Shown in pieces: positions 16,948 through 26,082 of a stretch of 53,895 nucleotides of DNA. Under the pieces are notes generated by a model, which did not search any database, was not told the origin of the DNA, and was given only the letters and a program-made list of their open reading frames with translations. Every line of letters begins with the position of its first letter. Position 1 is the first letter of the stretch. The DNA comes from Roseibacillus sp. (GTDB lineage Bacteria > Verrucomicrobiota > Verrucomicrobiia > Verrucomicrobiales > Akkermansiaceae): positions 1 through 53,895 of the forward strand of contig PARF01000038.1 of the NCBI GenBank assembly GCA_002709915.1, written 5' to 3'. A program made the position numbers and the translations under genes.

Positions 16948-17640
16948 CTACCTGCGACGCCGGCGCAGAACAAACAACCCGGCTGCGCTTAAGGCCAGAA
17001 GACCACTGGTTGGTTCTGGAATAACCGCCGTGTCCGAGGAAAAGCCCGTTTCCGACCAGTAAGTGTCCACCTCAAAGTTGCCAAAGGAAACAAACGAGAA
17101 TGGGCCGGTGACCAAATTCACCGAATACTCTTCAGAGTTTCCCGGAATTTCGTATCTGGCAAGGAACTGAGCCCCACCGGCTGCATTCGGTCCCTGCACC
17201 ACACCAGGGGTGATGCCGGCAATGGGTGTAAACCCCAGAGTTGTCCCGAAATCACCAAAGAGGGTTTGTCCCTGGAGAATGATGGTGGTGAACCCGGTTC
17301 CAACAACTCCGTCAGTTCCGAATGTGATAGTTTCATTCACTGATCCAGAACCAGAATAGAAATTAAGAGAATTACTGATGTGATCCTCGTTGTTGTTAGT
17401 GGTCCAGAATCCGGAACCGACCTCCGCAGCGCGATTAGTGATCACGCCGGACGCACCTCCTGGTTCGGCCCACGTATCCCACTGAGCGGTCGTTGAATTA
17501 GGCCCACCCCGTGTATCGGGGGCCACCGTGCCGAAGGCACTCGAAATATCAATTGTTACGGCCGAGCTAGCCGCAGGAAGCGCTGCCACCGCCCCAACAA
17601 GGACAGGAAGAAGCGTGCGTTTGCCGAAAGTGCTTTTCAT
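16948..17640 (-). CDS. PEP-CTERM sorted surface protein
   Basis: A 230-residue exported protein from the ATG at 17640, which begins the signal peptide MKSTFGKRTLLPVLVGAV; an in-frame ATG eight codons upstream is less likely. The C-terminus is a textbook PEP-CTERM sorting signal: IPEPTSGLLALSAAGLFV followed by a cluster of Arg (RRRRR). This tail is recognised by exosortase and removed during transfer to the surface, usually linked to exopolysaccharide production; no exosortase gene is in the window. The mature part is Gly/Thr/Ser-rich with predicted beta strands and no catalytic motif. It has its own promoter and terminator, so it is probably a single-gene unit. Confidence 0.92.
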   Translation of the reverse strand: MKSTFGKRTLLPVLVGAVAALPAASSAVTIDISSAFGTVAPDTRGGPNSTTAQWDTWAEPGGASGVITNRAAEVGSGFWTTNNNEDHISNSLNFYSGSGSVNETITFGTDGVVGTGFTTIILQGQTLFGDFGTTLGFTPIAGITPGVVQGPNAAGGAQFLARYEIPGNSEEYSVNLVTGPFSFVSFGNFEVDTYWSETGFSSDTAVIPEPTSGLLALSAAGLFVLRRRRR

Positions 17641-17774
17641 CGAGCTGAAAATAGGAAGAACCACCCTTCTCGTCTCGTGGCACGTTGTTCTTTCTTTAGC
17701 GCAGCATTGACACGAGAATGTGAAGTACGGTCTGAAGATGGAACATTTCGCCGTCTTTATGTCAATTTACCACT

Positions 17775-17803
17775 ATTATAGGGCAACTGGGCGCTATTGA
17801 GAA
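17775..17803 (-). promoter_or_regulatory. Sigma-70 type promoter of the PEP-CTERM gene
   Basis: On the minus strand a perfect -10 box TATAAT (17780-17775) lies 17 bases from a -35 box TTCTCA (17803-17798, four of six matches). The predicted start site is near 17768, which would give a leader of roughly 128 nucleotides before the ATG at 17640. Confidence 0.6.
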
Positions 17804-17878
17804 GTGCAGGCGTCGAAAGTGCCTCCAAGACTCGTGACACCTTTCCATTCCCTTGGGGAGGTCTCGGGTGGGCACAGA

Positions 17879-17970
<92 letters not shown>

Positions 17971-18100
17971 GTTGGAGATCCGGAAGCTAAGATCCCTTTC
18001 TTCATACTGTAAAGAGGAGATTCTGCAGATCCGGACTCTCACGAGTTCGATTTTGGATCGATCGCCTTGTGTCCAGCCTTTATAGCGCCGAGGATTTGAA

Positions 18101-19069
18101 GTGCTCCGACGCTCCTTGTTTCTTCTTATCTGTGCCATCCCGCTCTTCGGCCAAGGGACCGGAGGGACGCCCCCGGAAACATGGCCGAGATCCTTCAAAG
18201 CAAAATCAGTCGATCTCAGGATCAATGAGCAAACTGCTGACGGATCCCTTATCGTGGAAAGCCCACACTTCCGGATAGTAGCGAAGACCGACATCGGACG
18301 TCAGGATCTCTCCCGCTTTGCAAGGGTCGTGGAATCCGTCCCGCAGCTGATCAAGTCTCATCCACTGCGTCTCTGGCACTCTCCCCAGAAAAGCATTACT
18401 GATATCCTTCTCTGCAAGGACGAAACCAGTTTTGCGAAAGCTGGCGGCAACAAAGGTGCGGTAGGATGGTGGGACGGAGACAAGGGGCGCGTCCTTATCC
18501 GCGCAGACTATTTCCTCGCTCCTCCCCGGACTGAAAACTCAAGACTTCAGGCCCAGCCCGACGAGGGTCTGCTTGTGCATGAACTTGTCCATGCCAGCAT
18601 GTCCGCAAGCCTTTGGCGTCTTCCTCCCTGGTTTACGGAGGGGATTGCGGAATACTTTTCCGTATGTCATCAGGGAAACGGATGGTATCTTTTCCGGGAC
18701 CTCGAAAGCCTTATCCGCAATCACCTGCGTCATGCAGTGGGCAGAAACAAAGTAGGGCAACATTTTCACCTCATTCCTGTTTCCTCCATTCTTGGACTTA
18801 CTCATCAGGGTTGGATTAAAGCCTCACAGAACCAACCGGGCGGGAACGCTTACCTTCCCTACGCCACAGCCCTTCTCCTCGTTCACTATCATCTCCATGG
18901 TGGAGCAGAGCGCCGGGAGAAGACCTCCGCCCATCTCCAAAAAATTCAAAACCTCTCCCCTCGGAACACATCGCCGGCCTTTCCGACGGAGGACGCCGAA
19001 GTCATCCAGAAACGCCTCGTCAATTATTGGTCTTCCCGGGGTCTTCAGCTGATCTTCAGCGAACAATAG
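18101..19069 (+). CDS. Secreted zinc metallopeptidase of the MA clan, family unassigned
   Basis: A 322-residue protein starting at GTG 18101, where MLRRSLFLLICAIPLFGQ gives a signal peptide and GAGG lies seven bases upstream. The zinc motif HELVH is at residues 160-164 (H160, E161, H164), followed by PPWFTEGIAEYF with Glu180 and Glu184 as candidates for the third ligand. This HExxH plus W-F-x-E-G-x-A-E-Y pattern is typical of gluzincin 'peptidase MA-like' domains. The rest contains a preceding beta region (SPHFRIVAKTDI near 55-66) seen in related DUF proteins. The substrate is unknown; the protein should act in the periplasm or outside. It converges on folD with 13 bases between the stops. 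Confidence 0.8.
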   Translation: MLRRSLFLLICAIPLFGQGTGGTPPETWPRSFKAKSVDLRINEQTADGSLIVESPHFRIVAKTDIGRQDLSRFARVVESVPQLIKSHPLRLWHSPQKSITDILLCKDETSFAKAGGNKGAVGWWDGDKGRVLIRADYFLAPPRTENSRLQAQPDEGLLVHELVHASMSASLWRLPPWFTEGIAEYFSVCHQGNGWYLFRDLESLIRNHLRHAVGRNKVGQHFHLIPVSSILGLTHQGWIKASQNQPGGNAYLPYATALLLVHYHLHGGAERREKTSAHLQKIQNLSPRNTSPAFPTEDAEVIQKRLVNYWSSRGLQLIFSEQ

Positions 19070-19082
19070 ACAAAGGCACGAC

Positions 19083-19970
19083 TTACCCTCCCTCAGGCTG
19101 ACCCATCGAAGAGCGGGCAGCCTTGATCGTATTGCCCATGAGCATGGCAATTGTCATCGGCCCCACTCCACCTGGCACCGGCGTGATAGCGCGGCACTTG
19201 GGGGCTACTTCCTCGTAAGCCACGTCCCCAACGAGCTTGTAGCCGCTTTTCCGGGATGAGTCCTCAAGGCGATTAATCCCAACATCAATGACGACCGCCC
19301 CCTCTTTCACGAAATCTGCGGTCACGAATTCAGGCCTGCCAATGGCTGGAATCAGAATATCCGCCTCCCGACAAACCCTGGCCAGCTCTCTTGTTCGTGA
19401 ATGCGCCACCGTGACGGTGGCATTGATTCCCCTGCCCATGAGCAGAAGTGCCATGGGCTTGCCCACGATCATACTGCGCCCAATCACCACTGCGTTTGCC
19501 CCAGCGGTCTCAATTCCCGCCCTTTCCAGCAGATGGATGCATCCCTGAGGCGTGCATGGGACAAACCCACTGTCGTCTTCCATCACGAGCTTGCCGACAT
19601 TAACAGGATGAAACCCGTCCACATCCTTGTCCGGATCAATCAGCCGGATGATTTCTTCTTCATCAATCTGTGGCGGCGGCGGGGACTGCACGAGTATCCC
19701 GTGGATTGACGGATCCGCATTGAGCCCAGCAACCACCTCAAGCAACTCTCTCTGACTCGTTTCTTCAGGCAGCTCAATACGCCGGGAGTAAATTCCGAGA
19801 TCTGCACAGGTTTTCACCTTTGACCCTACATAGACATGGGATGCAGGGTCTTTACCGACAATTACCACTGCTAATCCCGGAGTCACCCCCTGGGCCTCCA
19901 GCGCCTGCACCTGTTCCCGGCACTCTGCGAGAGCATCAGTTGCTATCTCTTTCCCGTTCAGAATGGTCAT
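19083..19970 (-). CDS. folD: Bifunctional methylenetetrahydrofolate dehydrogenase/cyclohydrolase
   Basis: A 295-residue enzyme that oxidises 5,10-methylene-THF to methenyl-THF with NADP and hydrolyses it to 10-formyl-THF, feeding purine and formyl-Met synthesis. [20 protein letters not shown] (about residues 38-57) contains the Tyr and catalytic Lys; [12 protein letters not shown] (about 95-106), [14 protein letters not shown] and the nucleotide loop [17 protein letters not shown] (about 161-177) follow. The C-terminus holds [16 protein letters not shown]. All are canonical. Its ATG overlaps the stop of the upstream acyltransferase gene in an ATGA, so translation of the two is probably coupled. 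Confidence 0.97.
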   Translation of the reverse strand: MTILNGKEIATDALAECREQVQALEAQGVTPGLAVVIVGKDPASHVYVGSKVKTCADLGIYSRRIELPEETSQRELLEVVAGLNADPSIHGILVQSPPPPQIDEEEIIRLIDPDKDVDGFHPVNVGKLVMEDDSGFVPCTPQGCIHLLERAGIETAGANAVVIGRSMIVGKPMALLLMGRGINATVTVAHSRTRELARVCREADILIPAIGRPEFVTADFVKEGAVVIDVGINRLEDSSRKSGYKLVGDVAYEEVAPKCRAITPVPGGVGPMTIAMLMGNTIKAARSSMGQPEGG

Positions 19971-20653
19971 TTGTTGGCAATATCAAGGTCATCTGCTCCA
20001 GCGCGCATCAGATTCTCAACCTCAACGCGCTTCGCTTCAAAGGCATGCTCATCCATCTGCCGCGGCACATCAAGCAGCTCGTCAAAAATGATAGTAAGTT
20101 TACTGAAGGGAAGAGGTAAAACGAAACGGTCCCAAGTGTTAAGCCGCAACGCAGATCCAAAGTTGATGTGGACGGCCATAATCGGGGCCCCCGTCATCTG
20201 AGCCAGCTTGATGAGGCCAGGACTCAATTGATACCGTGGTCCCCGGGGTCCATCCGGGGTCACGCATATATCCAGACCGCGACCCGCCGCCCGCACCATC
20301 TCCCTCAATGCCGCTGAGCCCCGCCGGGAACTTGAGCCACGGATCGCTTCGAGGCCCATCACCTTTGCCACCGCCGCAAGACCCGCTCCGTCGTGGCTGG
20401 CACTGGTCAGGACAGCTCCTTTCCGCCAACCGAAGACACGACGGCGGGCCATCAGCGTTCCCGCGATCCTGTTGTGCCAGAGACACCACAAAAGAGGATC
20501 TTCGTGCCTTACCCGGTCAGTGAGGCCGCAGTGGTCCACAACCTTGATCCGCAGCGTAACCGAGTATAACCTTAAGAACCATCCGACCAGAGTACCGAGA
20601 CCACGCATTTTAATGCTGGTTCGGATCTCGCGGCCCTGCTGCTTATCAATCAT
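19967..20653 (-). CDS. Lysophospholipid acyltransferase family protein (DUF374)
   Basis: A 228-residue membrane-associated protein with the DUF374 pattern: [10 protein letters not shown] (about residues 54-63) gives the HN variant of the acyltransferase HX4D box, then [10 protein letters not shown] and [17 protein letters not shown] (about 98-114), and [20 protein letters not shown] (about 130-149) is the second substrate-binding block. Members are thought to transfer acyl chains to lysophospholipids or to lipid A-like precursors, related to LpxL. The role here is not fixed by the sequence. The overlap with folD looks like compact packing, not a shared pathway. Confidence 0.87.
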   Translation of the reverse strand: MIDKQQGREIRTSIKMRGLGTLVGWFLRLYSVTLRIKVVDHCGLTDRVRHEDPLLWCLWHNRIAGTLMARRRVFGWRKGAVLTSASHDGAGLAAVAKVMGLEAIRGSSSRRGSAALREMVRAAGRGLDICVTPDGPRGPRYQLSPGLIKLAQMTGAPIMAVHINFGSALRLNTWDRFVLPLPFSKLTIIFDELLDVPRQMDEHAFEAKRVEVENLMRAGADDLDIANK

Positions 20654-20953
20654 TACTCGAACCGTATCCCGTCACAGTATTCAATCTAGATTTTCAACCT
20701 CAAGGAGAGTCCTTGTGCATGATTCTACCTGAAACCTCTTCGTTTTAAGCATCTCCCTTTGCCTCATGCACGAAAACCCATCAGATTCTCACCGTGGGAT
20801 TCAAAAGATCTCCGGGACGTCTGGCAAGACTGATGGAAGGCCAGGGCGGGCCCTCTCCCTCTTCGATCCAGTCTTGGATTCGCCTGCAATCATTCGGAGA
20901 CCCTTATTTTCTCGTTTAAACCTCGGAAGCATCATGGTTTCTTGCAAACAGAT
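20654..20953. other. Intergenic region, 300 bases
   Basis: Lies between the divergent acyltransferase and Fe-S scaffold genes and must hold both promoters. A 63-codon frame from the ATG at 20766 has no recognisable features and overlaps the scaffold start, so I do not call it. No strong hairpin or repeat was seen. Confidence 0.6.
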
Positions 20954-21427
20954 ATGAGCGATTTTGAGGACAGAGCTCGAGAGGCCATGGCCAACCCCCA
21001 GAACGTCGGCGAGATGGACGATGCTGATAGCGTAGGCACGGCAGGTTCCTCAGACTGCGGGGACATGTTGCGGATGTGGCTGAAGTTCACGGAGAAAGAT
21101 GGCAAGAAAGTCATCGACCGAGCCTCTTTCCAATCCTTTGGATGCCAAACTGCGATTGCCGTAGCCTCAATGGCAACCGAGCTCCTCAAGGGCAAATCCG
21201 TAGAAGATGCCCGCAAACTTTCTCCTGATGACCTGACCGGAGACCTCGGACCCCTGCCTCCGATGAAAATTCATTGTGGCCAACTTGTCGAAGGCGCTCT
21301 TCACAATGCACTCGGCGAGCCCCGTGAGCAGAAAGAGGAAGCCACCGCGCCTAGCCTCGCCCAATCCATTTCCAACCAACGGCAGGGCAATATTAAAATC
21401 GTCCCACTTGATGGTGATCAGGCATAA
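20954..21427 (+). CDS. Iron-sulfur cluster assembly scaffold, IscU/NifU N-terminal type
   Basis: A 157-residue protein from the ATG at 20954 (a TTG four codons earlier is less likely). The three cluster-binding Cys of the IscU fold are present: C35 in SSDCGD, C64 in FGCQTAIA and C108 in IHCGQL, with Asp37 after the first Cys. The scaffold builds a transient Fe-S cluster from sulfur delivered by a cysteine desulfurase and passes it to client proteins. The C-terminus (about 121-157) extends beyond the IscU core and is low in complexity. sufT follows 27 bases later, probably in the same transcript; no desulfurase or SufBCD gene is in the window. Confidence 0.9.
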   Translation: MSDFEDRAREAMANPQNVGEMDDADSVGTAGSSDCGDMLRMWLKFTEKDGKKVIDRASFQSFGCQTAIAVASMATELLKGKSVEDARKLSPDDLTGDLGPLPPMKIHCGQLVEGALHNALGEPREQKEEATAPSLAQSISNQRQGNIKIVPLDGDQA

Positions 21428-21454
21428 TCATAGAACTCGTCATACCTATCTATC

Positions 21455-22000
21455 ATGAACCAGGAAATTCCTCTTACCCGCGATGTCGATGCCATTCAGA
21501 TTCCCTCTGGTGATACTATTTCCCTCCCCACTGGAACTCCGGTCGTGATTACCCAGAGCCTCGGCGGCACTTACACGGTGGCGACCTCTGCGGGACTCGC
21601 AAGAATCTCTTCGAACGATTCCGATGCCCTTGGTATCGATCAGGCTGCCAATGAGGAAAAGGCTCAGAGAGACGAGGAAATGAAATCCGCTCCCCTGATG
21701 GAGCAGATCTGGCATCAGCTAAAACAGGTCTACGACCCGGAAATTCCGGTAGATATCGTCAACTTGGGACTGGTCTACGATTGCACGGTGGACGATGAAG
21801 AGGATCGGAAGGTCGTGAACGTGAAAATGACTCTGACCGCCCCTGGATGCGGCATGGGGCCCGCTATTGCAGCCGACGCTCAAGCACGCATAATGACTGT
21901 TGAAGAGATCGAAGATGCCCGGGTTGAGCTCGTGTGGGATCCACCTTGGAATCAGGATATGATCACCGAGGAGGGCAAGATGAAGCTCGGAATGATCTAA
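21455..22000 (+). CDS. sufT: SufT-type Fe-S maturation factor (MIP18/DUF59 family)
   Basis: A 181-residue protein. Residues about 80-181 form the DUF59 domain: QVYDPEIPVDIVNLGLVYD (about 93-111) and the invariant-Cys motif TAPGCGMGPAIAADAQ (about 131-146), ending with VELVWDPPWNQDMI. The N-terminal 75 residues (SGDTISLPTGTPVVI, SLGGTYTVAT) are the extra domain that distinguishes SufT from plain DUF59 proteins. SufT proteins help mature Fe-S enzymes under high demand. Its position right after the scaffold gene supports this role. Confidence 0.93.
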   Translation: MNQEIPLTRDVDAIQIPSGDTISLPTGTPVVITQSLGGTYTVATSAGLARISSNDSDALGIDQAANEEKAQRDEEMKSAPLMEQIWHQLKQVYDPEIPVDIVNLGLVYDCTVDDEEDRKVVNVKMTLTAPGCGMGPAIAADAQARIMTVEEIEDARVELVWDPPWNQDMITEEGKMKLGMI

Positions 22001-22091
22001 TTAGAAGGCTCTTCAAGCCCGGTTGGACTTCCCCCTTGCCAAATTTCAGAATTCAAACTAGCGTCCCGCCCCCCCATCAGGGTCTGACTCC

Positions 22092-22247
22092 ATGTCCAAG
22101 CATAACAGCCTCAAAACCAGTGGTGGAAACACCGGCAATCGCTCTGTCCTGAAACGCTTTGAGCGCGTCAAGGTGCTCAAGGAGCGCGGACAGTGGAAAG
22201 AGGGACAAAGCCCGATCGGCCTGCCCAAGACCAAGTCTGAGGGATAG
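22092..22247 (+). CDS. PVC-superphylum small basic signature protein
   Basis: A 51-residue, strongly basic protein reading MSKHNSLKTSGGNT at the start, VLKRFERVKVLKERGQW in the middle and GLPKTKSEG at the end. This fits the short 'small basic protein' family (TIGR04137-like) found in Planctomycetes, Verrucomicrobia, Lentisphaerae and Chlamydiae and used as a signature of that superphylum. Published work links it to the ribosome, possibly in place of ribosomal protein L30; that link is recalled, not seen here. The conserved S-L-K, R-x-V-L-x-R-x-E-R and W-x-E-G motifs are all present. It lies between sufT and an rRNA pseudouridine synthase gene, 91 bases after the first and 87 before the second. 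Confidence 0.88.
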   Translation: MSKHNSLKTSGGNTGNRSVLKRFERVKVLKERGQWKEGQSPIGLPKTKSEG

Positions 22248-22334
22248 GAAACCAATCCTGTCCTCCCTACAGATCGCAATTTTGGTAAAGGGTGGGACCG
22301 ACGGGTTCCGCCTTGTCTGTCACAAAGTCGTCTC

Positions 22335-23051
22335 ATGCCCGAGGGCACCCGCCTGAACAAGTTCCTTGCCTCCTGTGGACTAGGATCTCGCCGCGCGTGC
22401 GACGCACTGGTCCAACGTGGGGGCGTTACTCTTAATGGGGAAGCTTGCATGAACCCAGCCACTCGCGTGATGGAGGGCGACATCCTGCGAGTCGAAGGGA
22501 AAAGAGTTTCTCCGAAAAGAACGACAACGGTCCTACTGAAAAAGCCAAAAGGGTATGTGTGTTCGAAGCACGATGAACTGGCAAGAGCAACAATCTATGA
22601 ATTGCTACCCCCAAAGTTTTCCCATTTGAATCACGTGGGCCGGCTTGACCGGGATTCGGAAGGCCTCTTGGTTCTGACTAATGACGGGGATCTTGCTAAC
22701 CGCCTGACGCATCCAAGCAATAAGGTGGAAAAGGAATATCGAGTTACTCTGACAAAATCAGTCGATTACGCAGTCCTGAAGAAACTCGTAACGGGAGTTC
22801 AAACACCGGAAGGATACGCCCGAGCAAAATCGGCCAGAAGGCTGTCCCCTCGCCGGGTCTCCATAATACTGGAAACTGGCCTTAAACGACAGATCCGCGA
22901 AATGTTCAAAACTCTTGAATACGAGGTCGAAAAGCTCTTTCGGATCAGGATTGGACGTCTCACTGACCCTGATCTGCGTCCCGGCCGCTGGCGCTACCTC
23001 GAGCACCACGAGGTCGAGTTACTGAGTCTTGAGCCTCCGACTGAGGCCTGA
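22335..23051 (+). CDS. rRNA pseudouridine synthase, RsuA/RluB/RluE family
   Basis: A 238-residue enzyme that isomerises specific uridines in rRNA. The N-terminal S4 RNA-binding domain (about residues 3-60) reads TRLNKFLASCGLGSRRACDA, followed by KPKGYVCSKHD. The catalytic Asp is in HVGRLDRDSEGLLVLTNDGD (about 96-115). EKEYRVTL and GLKRQIREMFKTL near the C-terminus are conserved in the family. Which uridine (RluB, RluE or RsuA target) cannot be told by eye, so no symbol is given. It follows the ribosome-linked small basic protein, a sensible neighbour. Confidence 0.93.
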   Translation: MPEGTRLNKFLASCGLGSRRACDALVQRGGVTLNGEACMNPATRVMEGDILRVEGKRVSPKRTTTVLLKKPKGYVCSKHDELARATIYELLPPKFSHLNHVGRLDRDSEGLLVLTNDGDLANRLTHPSNKVEKEYRVTLTKSVDYAVLKKLVTGVQTPEGYARAKSARRLSPRRVSIILETGLKRQIREMFKTLEYEVEKLFRIRIGRLTDPDLRPGRWRYLEHHEVELLSLEPPTEA

Positions 23052-23124
23052 TCCATCTCCCCGTCTTGCAACCGGTCATCCTGTTGAGTAAACACCTTGG
23101 GACGGCAACTTTCCAGTCAGGCAC

Positions 23125-25074
23125 ATGAGTAAGAAGATTGAGAGCCATCTCTCCGAAAACCGCGTTTTCAAACCGTCCCGGGAATTCTCAAAGAAAGCCC
23201 GGGTCTCAAGCATGGCCCAGTACAAGCGGATGTACCGGGAGTCAATTGACAGGCCGGCCTCTTTCTGGGCCCGCGAAGCCAAAGAGCTTCACTGGCAGAA
23301 AAGCTGGAAAAAGGTCCTCGATTGGAACCCTCCATTCGCCAAGTGGTTCACCGGAGCCCGGCTCAACGTGGCTGAAAATTGCGTGGACCGTCACCTTACA
23401 AACGGCCGGAAAAACAAAGCCGCTATCATCTGGGAAGGCGAGCCCGGAGACCAGAGGGTTCTGACTTACCACCAGCTTCATCAGGAAGTTTGCCGCTTCT
23501 CTAATGTGCTGGAGGCAAATGGAGTCAAGGCCAAGGACCGGGTCCTGATCTACATGCCAATGGTTCCTGAGGCTGCTATTGCCATGTTGGCCTGCGCCCG
23601 GATCGGCGCTGTTCACTCTGTTGTATTCGGGGGCTTCTCCGCTGAGTCCATCGTGGATCGACTAGAAGACTCTGGCGCCACCGCCGTAATTACCGCCGAT
23701 GGAGGCTACCGACGTGGTAAGATCGTCGAACTTAAAAAGAGCGTCGATGAAGCACTTAAAAAATACAAAGGGGTTAAGCGCTGTATCGTCTATCAGAGAA
23801 CTGGTGAAAAAATAAGCATGCGGCGGGGACGAGACGTTTGGTGGCACAAGGAAGCCGAAAAGGTATCATCCTCTCACACTCCAAAGGGGTTTGACAGTGA
23901 ACACCCTCTCTTCATTCTTTACACTTCGGGTTCGACCGGAAAGCCAAAGGGGATCCTGCATTCAAGTGGGGGATATCTGGTCGGCAGTTACACCTCCTGT
24001 AAATACATCTTCGATATGCAGGACGATGATGTCTACTGGTGCACTGCAGATGTCGGCTGGATCACCGGACATTCCTACATCGTCTTCGGACCCCTTGCCA
24101 ATGGGGTCACGCAGGTCATGTACGAGGGGGCTCCGAACTACCCGGATTTCGGTCGTTTCTGGAATATTGTCGAGAAATATGGAGTTACTACATTTTATAC
24201 CGCACCCACTGCGATAAGGGCCTTCATCAAGGCCGGAGACAAGTTTCCTGACCGGCACGATCTTTCCTCTCTGCGTCTCCTGGGCACGGTAGGAGAACCT
24301 ATCAACCCCGAGGCTTGGATGTGGTATCATGAAAAAATTGGATCGAAGCGCTGTCCGATAGTCGACACGTGGTGGCAGACTGAGACCGGGTCCATCATGA
24401 TCTCACCACTCCCCGGCTGCACTCCAACCAAGCCCGGAACCGCTACCCTGCCCTTTTTCGGAGTAGACGCGGCAATTCTTGATGACGAGGGGAATGAGTG
24501 CAGCGCTGATGAGGGTGGGCGACTGGTCATTCGTAAACCATGGCCTTCCATGCTGCGGACTATTTACGGCGACAGAAGCCGCTACCGTAAAACCTACTGG
24601 AACGACTTTAAGGGGATCTACACTGCTGGGGATGGGGCTCGGACCGATACAGATGGAAACTTCTGGATCGTGGGCAGACTCGATGACGTCCTGAATGTAT
24701 CTGGCCATCGACTTGGAACCGCCGAAGTGGAAAGCGCTCTCGTATCCCATCCCGACGTCGCAGAAGCTGCAGTAGTGGGCCGTCCTCACGAGATTAAAGG
24801 ACAGGGAGTCGTTGCCTTCGTGACCCTCAAGGAGGGAGTTCGCGCTGCAAAAACGACAGAGAAAAATCTTAAGGGGCATGTCGCTAAAACTATCGGTGCG
24901 ATCGCCCGGCCCGATGAAATCCACCTGACTCCAGCCCTGCCTAAGACGCGTTCCGGAAAAATTATGCGGCGTATTCTGAAGGAGTTGGTCGCCACTGGTG
25001 GAGTGACAGGAAATATTACTACCCTCGAAGACTTCTCCGTAGTGAGCAACCTGCAGAAAAATCTTAAGAAGTAG
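23125..25074 (+). CDS. acs: Acetyl-CoA synthetase (AMP-forming)
   Basis: A 649-residue enzyme that activates acetate to acetyl-CoA through acetyl-AMP, the high-affinity route for acetate use. The ATP loop is [20 protein letters not shown] (about residues 266-285), followed by [23 protein letters not shown] (about 415-424) and the catalytic-Lys motif [13 protein letters not shown] near 612-624, the Lys that is typically regulated by acetylation. The length is normal. The start [15 protein letters not shown] is the usual one for this enzyme type; a later Met (MAQYKRMY) would remove conserved sequence. A coiled-coil gene follows 53 bases downstream. Confidence 0.96.
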   Translation: MSKKIESHLSENRVFKPSREFSKKARVSSMAQYKRMYRESIDRPASFWAREAKELHWQKSWKKVLDWNPPFAKWFTGARLNVAENCVDRHLTNGRKNKAAIIWEGEPGDQRVLTYHQLHQEVCRFSNVLEANGVKAKDRVLIYMPMVPEAAIAMLACARIGAVHSVVFGGFSAESIVDRLEDSGATAVITADGGYRRGKIVELKKSVDEALKKYKGVKRCIVYQRTGEKISMRRGRDVWWHKEAEKVSSSHTPKGFDSEHPLFILYTSGSTGKPKGILHSSGGYLVGSYTSCKYIFDMQDDDVYWCTADVGWITGHSYIVFGPLANGVTQVMYEGAPNYPDFGRFWNIVEKYGVTTFYTAPTAIRAFIKAGDKFPDRHDLSSLRLLGTVGEPINPEAWMWYHEKIGSKRCPIVDTWWQTETGSIMISPLPGCTPTKPGTATLPFFGVDAAILDDEGNECSADEGGRLVIRKPWPSMLRTIYGDRSRYRKTYWNDFKGIYTAGDGARTDTDGNFWIVGRLDDVLNVSGHRLGTAEVESALVSHPDVAEAAVVGRPHEIKGQGVVAFVTLKEGVRAAKTTEKNLKGHVAKTIGAIARPDEIHLTPALPKTRSGKIMRRILKELVATGGVTGNITTLEDFSVVSNLQKNLKK

Positions 25075-25127
25075 CCCCCTCTCTCCATCGCATGGGACAT
25101 CAAGTCCCCTGCGGGTGTTGGAAAACA

Positions 25128-26012
25128 ATGACTCAGTCTCGCTACTTCATCTGGCGTATCGCGCAGACGTTTGGTATCTCAATGCGGAGACGTCATGCAA
25201 CACAGGCAGCCACAGAATTCCATCTTTTCCGGGAAGCGGAAGAGGTTCTTGGCCAGCTTACCTGGAAGGAAACAGAGCACGTCGAGGAGCTCTCCGCAGA
25301 ATACTGGAGCCTCCGGCGCATGTCGATGAAGCACAAGGAGCTCGTGAGCGAAATCGAGGTCGCCAGTGGTGACCTGCAAAAATCACAGGATCAACGGGAG
25401 GAACTGCTTGGAATGGTCGCTGACCGCACGAAAGCCCTCGTGGAGGAGAGGGAAAAAATGAAAGAGGTGGTTGAGCGTCTTAAATCGGAACATGAAATTG
25501 TTATTTCCGATGCCAGATCGATTCGAAGGCGTCATGGGGGCATTAAGGCCAAGCTCGAGGTCCTCATTGCGGAAGGATACGGGGATAATCCCGAAATAGA
25601 TTCCGCAAAGGAAGAGCTTCTCAGCCTTCAGAAGACGTTCAAGACTCTGCGCGAGCGGCGTAATGCCGTGGTCACTGAAATCGAGACTGCTGAAAGCTCT
25701 CTCTCGGAGATTGAAAGCCGGATCGAAACCAAGCGCACATCAATTCGCGGTGAGACCCTCGGTAGCTATCAAAATCTGGGCAGAGCGAACCGAGACTTGT
25801 CTCAGAACCGCTTAGAACTGAACTCTCTTGAAGGCCAGATGAGCGGGTTCTTTGCAGAGGTCGGGCGTTACATTCTGGCGAAACATCGCGACCCTGCTCT
25901 GGCTGAGATCGCGTCCAGACATCACGGGCTCATCAAACAGATATCTGCACTTGGTCTCTCGATTCGGCTCAACAGGCGCCTCGCGGGGGAAAAGGATGAC
26001 CTCGCTACCTGA
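25128..26012 (+). CDS. Coiled-coil protein of unknown function
   Basis: A 294-residue protein from the ATG at 25128 (frame open to 25092). I recognise no family. A short basic N-terminus (MTQSRYFIWRIAQTFGISMR) with a hydrophobic patch is followed by long heptad-rich helices from about residue 40 to 250, with repeated patterns such as EREKMKEVVERLKSEHE and SLSEIESRIETKRTSIRG. The C-terminal 45 residues (FFAEVGRYILAKHRDPALAE) look globular and helical. The composition suggests an elongated dimer, perhaps associated with the envelope or chromosome, but nothing in the sequence proves it. It converges on mpl. Confidence 0.75.
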   Translation: MTQSRYFIWRIAQTFGISMRRRHATQAATEFHLFREAEEVLGQLTWKETEHVEELSAEYWSLRRMSMKHKELVSEIEVASGDLQKSQDQREELLGMVADRTKALVEEREKMKEVVERLKSEHEIVISDARSIRRRHGGIKAKLEVLIAEGYGDNPEIDSAKEELLSLQKTFKTLRERRNAVVTEIETAESSLSEIESRIETKRTSIRGETLGSYQNLGRANRDLSQNRLELNSLEGQMSGFFAEVGRYILAKHRDPALAEIASRHHGLIKQISALGLSIRLNRRLAGEKDDLAT

Positions 26013-26082
26013 AACTAGGTCAAATCTGTCGCCTGCGCCCTCTCCCTTGAGCTCAAGGTAGCTTCCTGGTCTTGCTCCCTTG

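Noticed and set aside
20766-20957. A 63-codon frame upstream of the Fe-S scaffold gene
   Set aside because: No conserved feature, no ribosome binding site, and it overlaps the scaffold start codon in another frame.
24403-25128. A 241-codon open frame antisense to acs
   Set aside because: It covers the conserved C-terminal part of acetyl-CoA synthetase and shows no motif of its own.
26045-26058. A perfect 14-base palindrome CCTTGAGCTCAAGG between convergent genes
   Set aside because: It has no loop and no T-run, so it is a poor terminator, and there is a single copy with no sign of an operator role.
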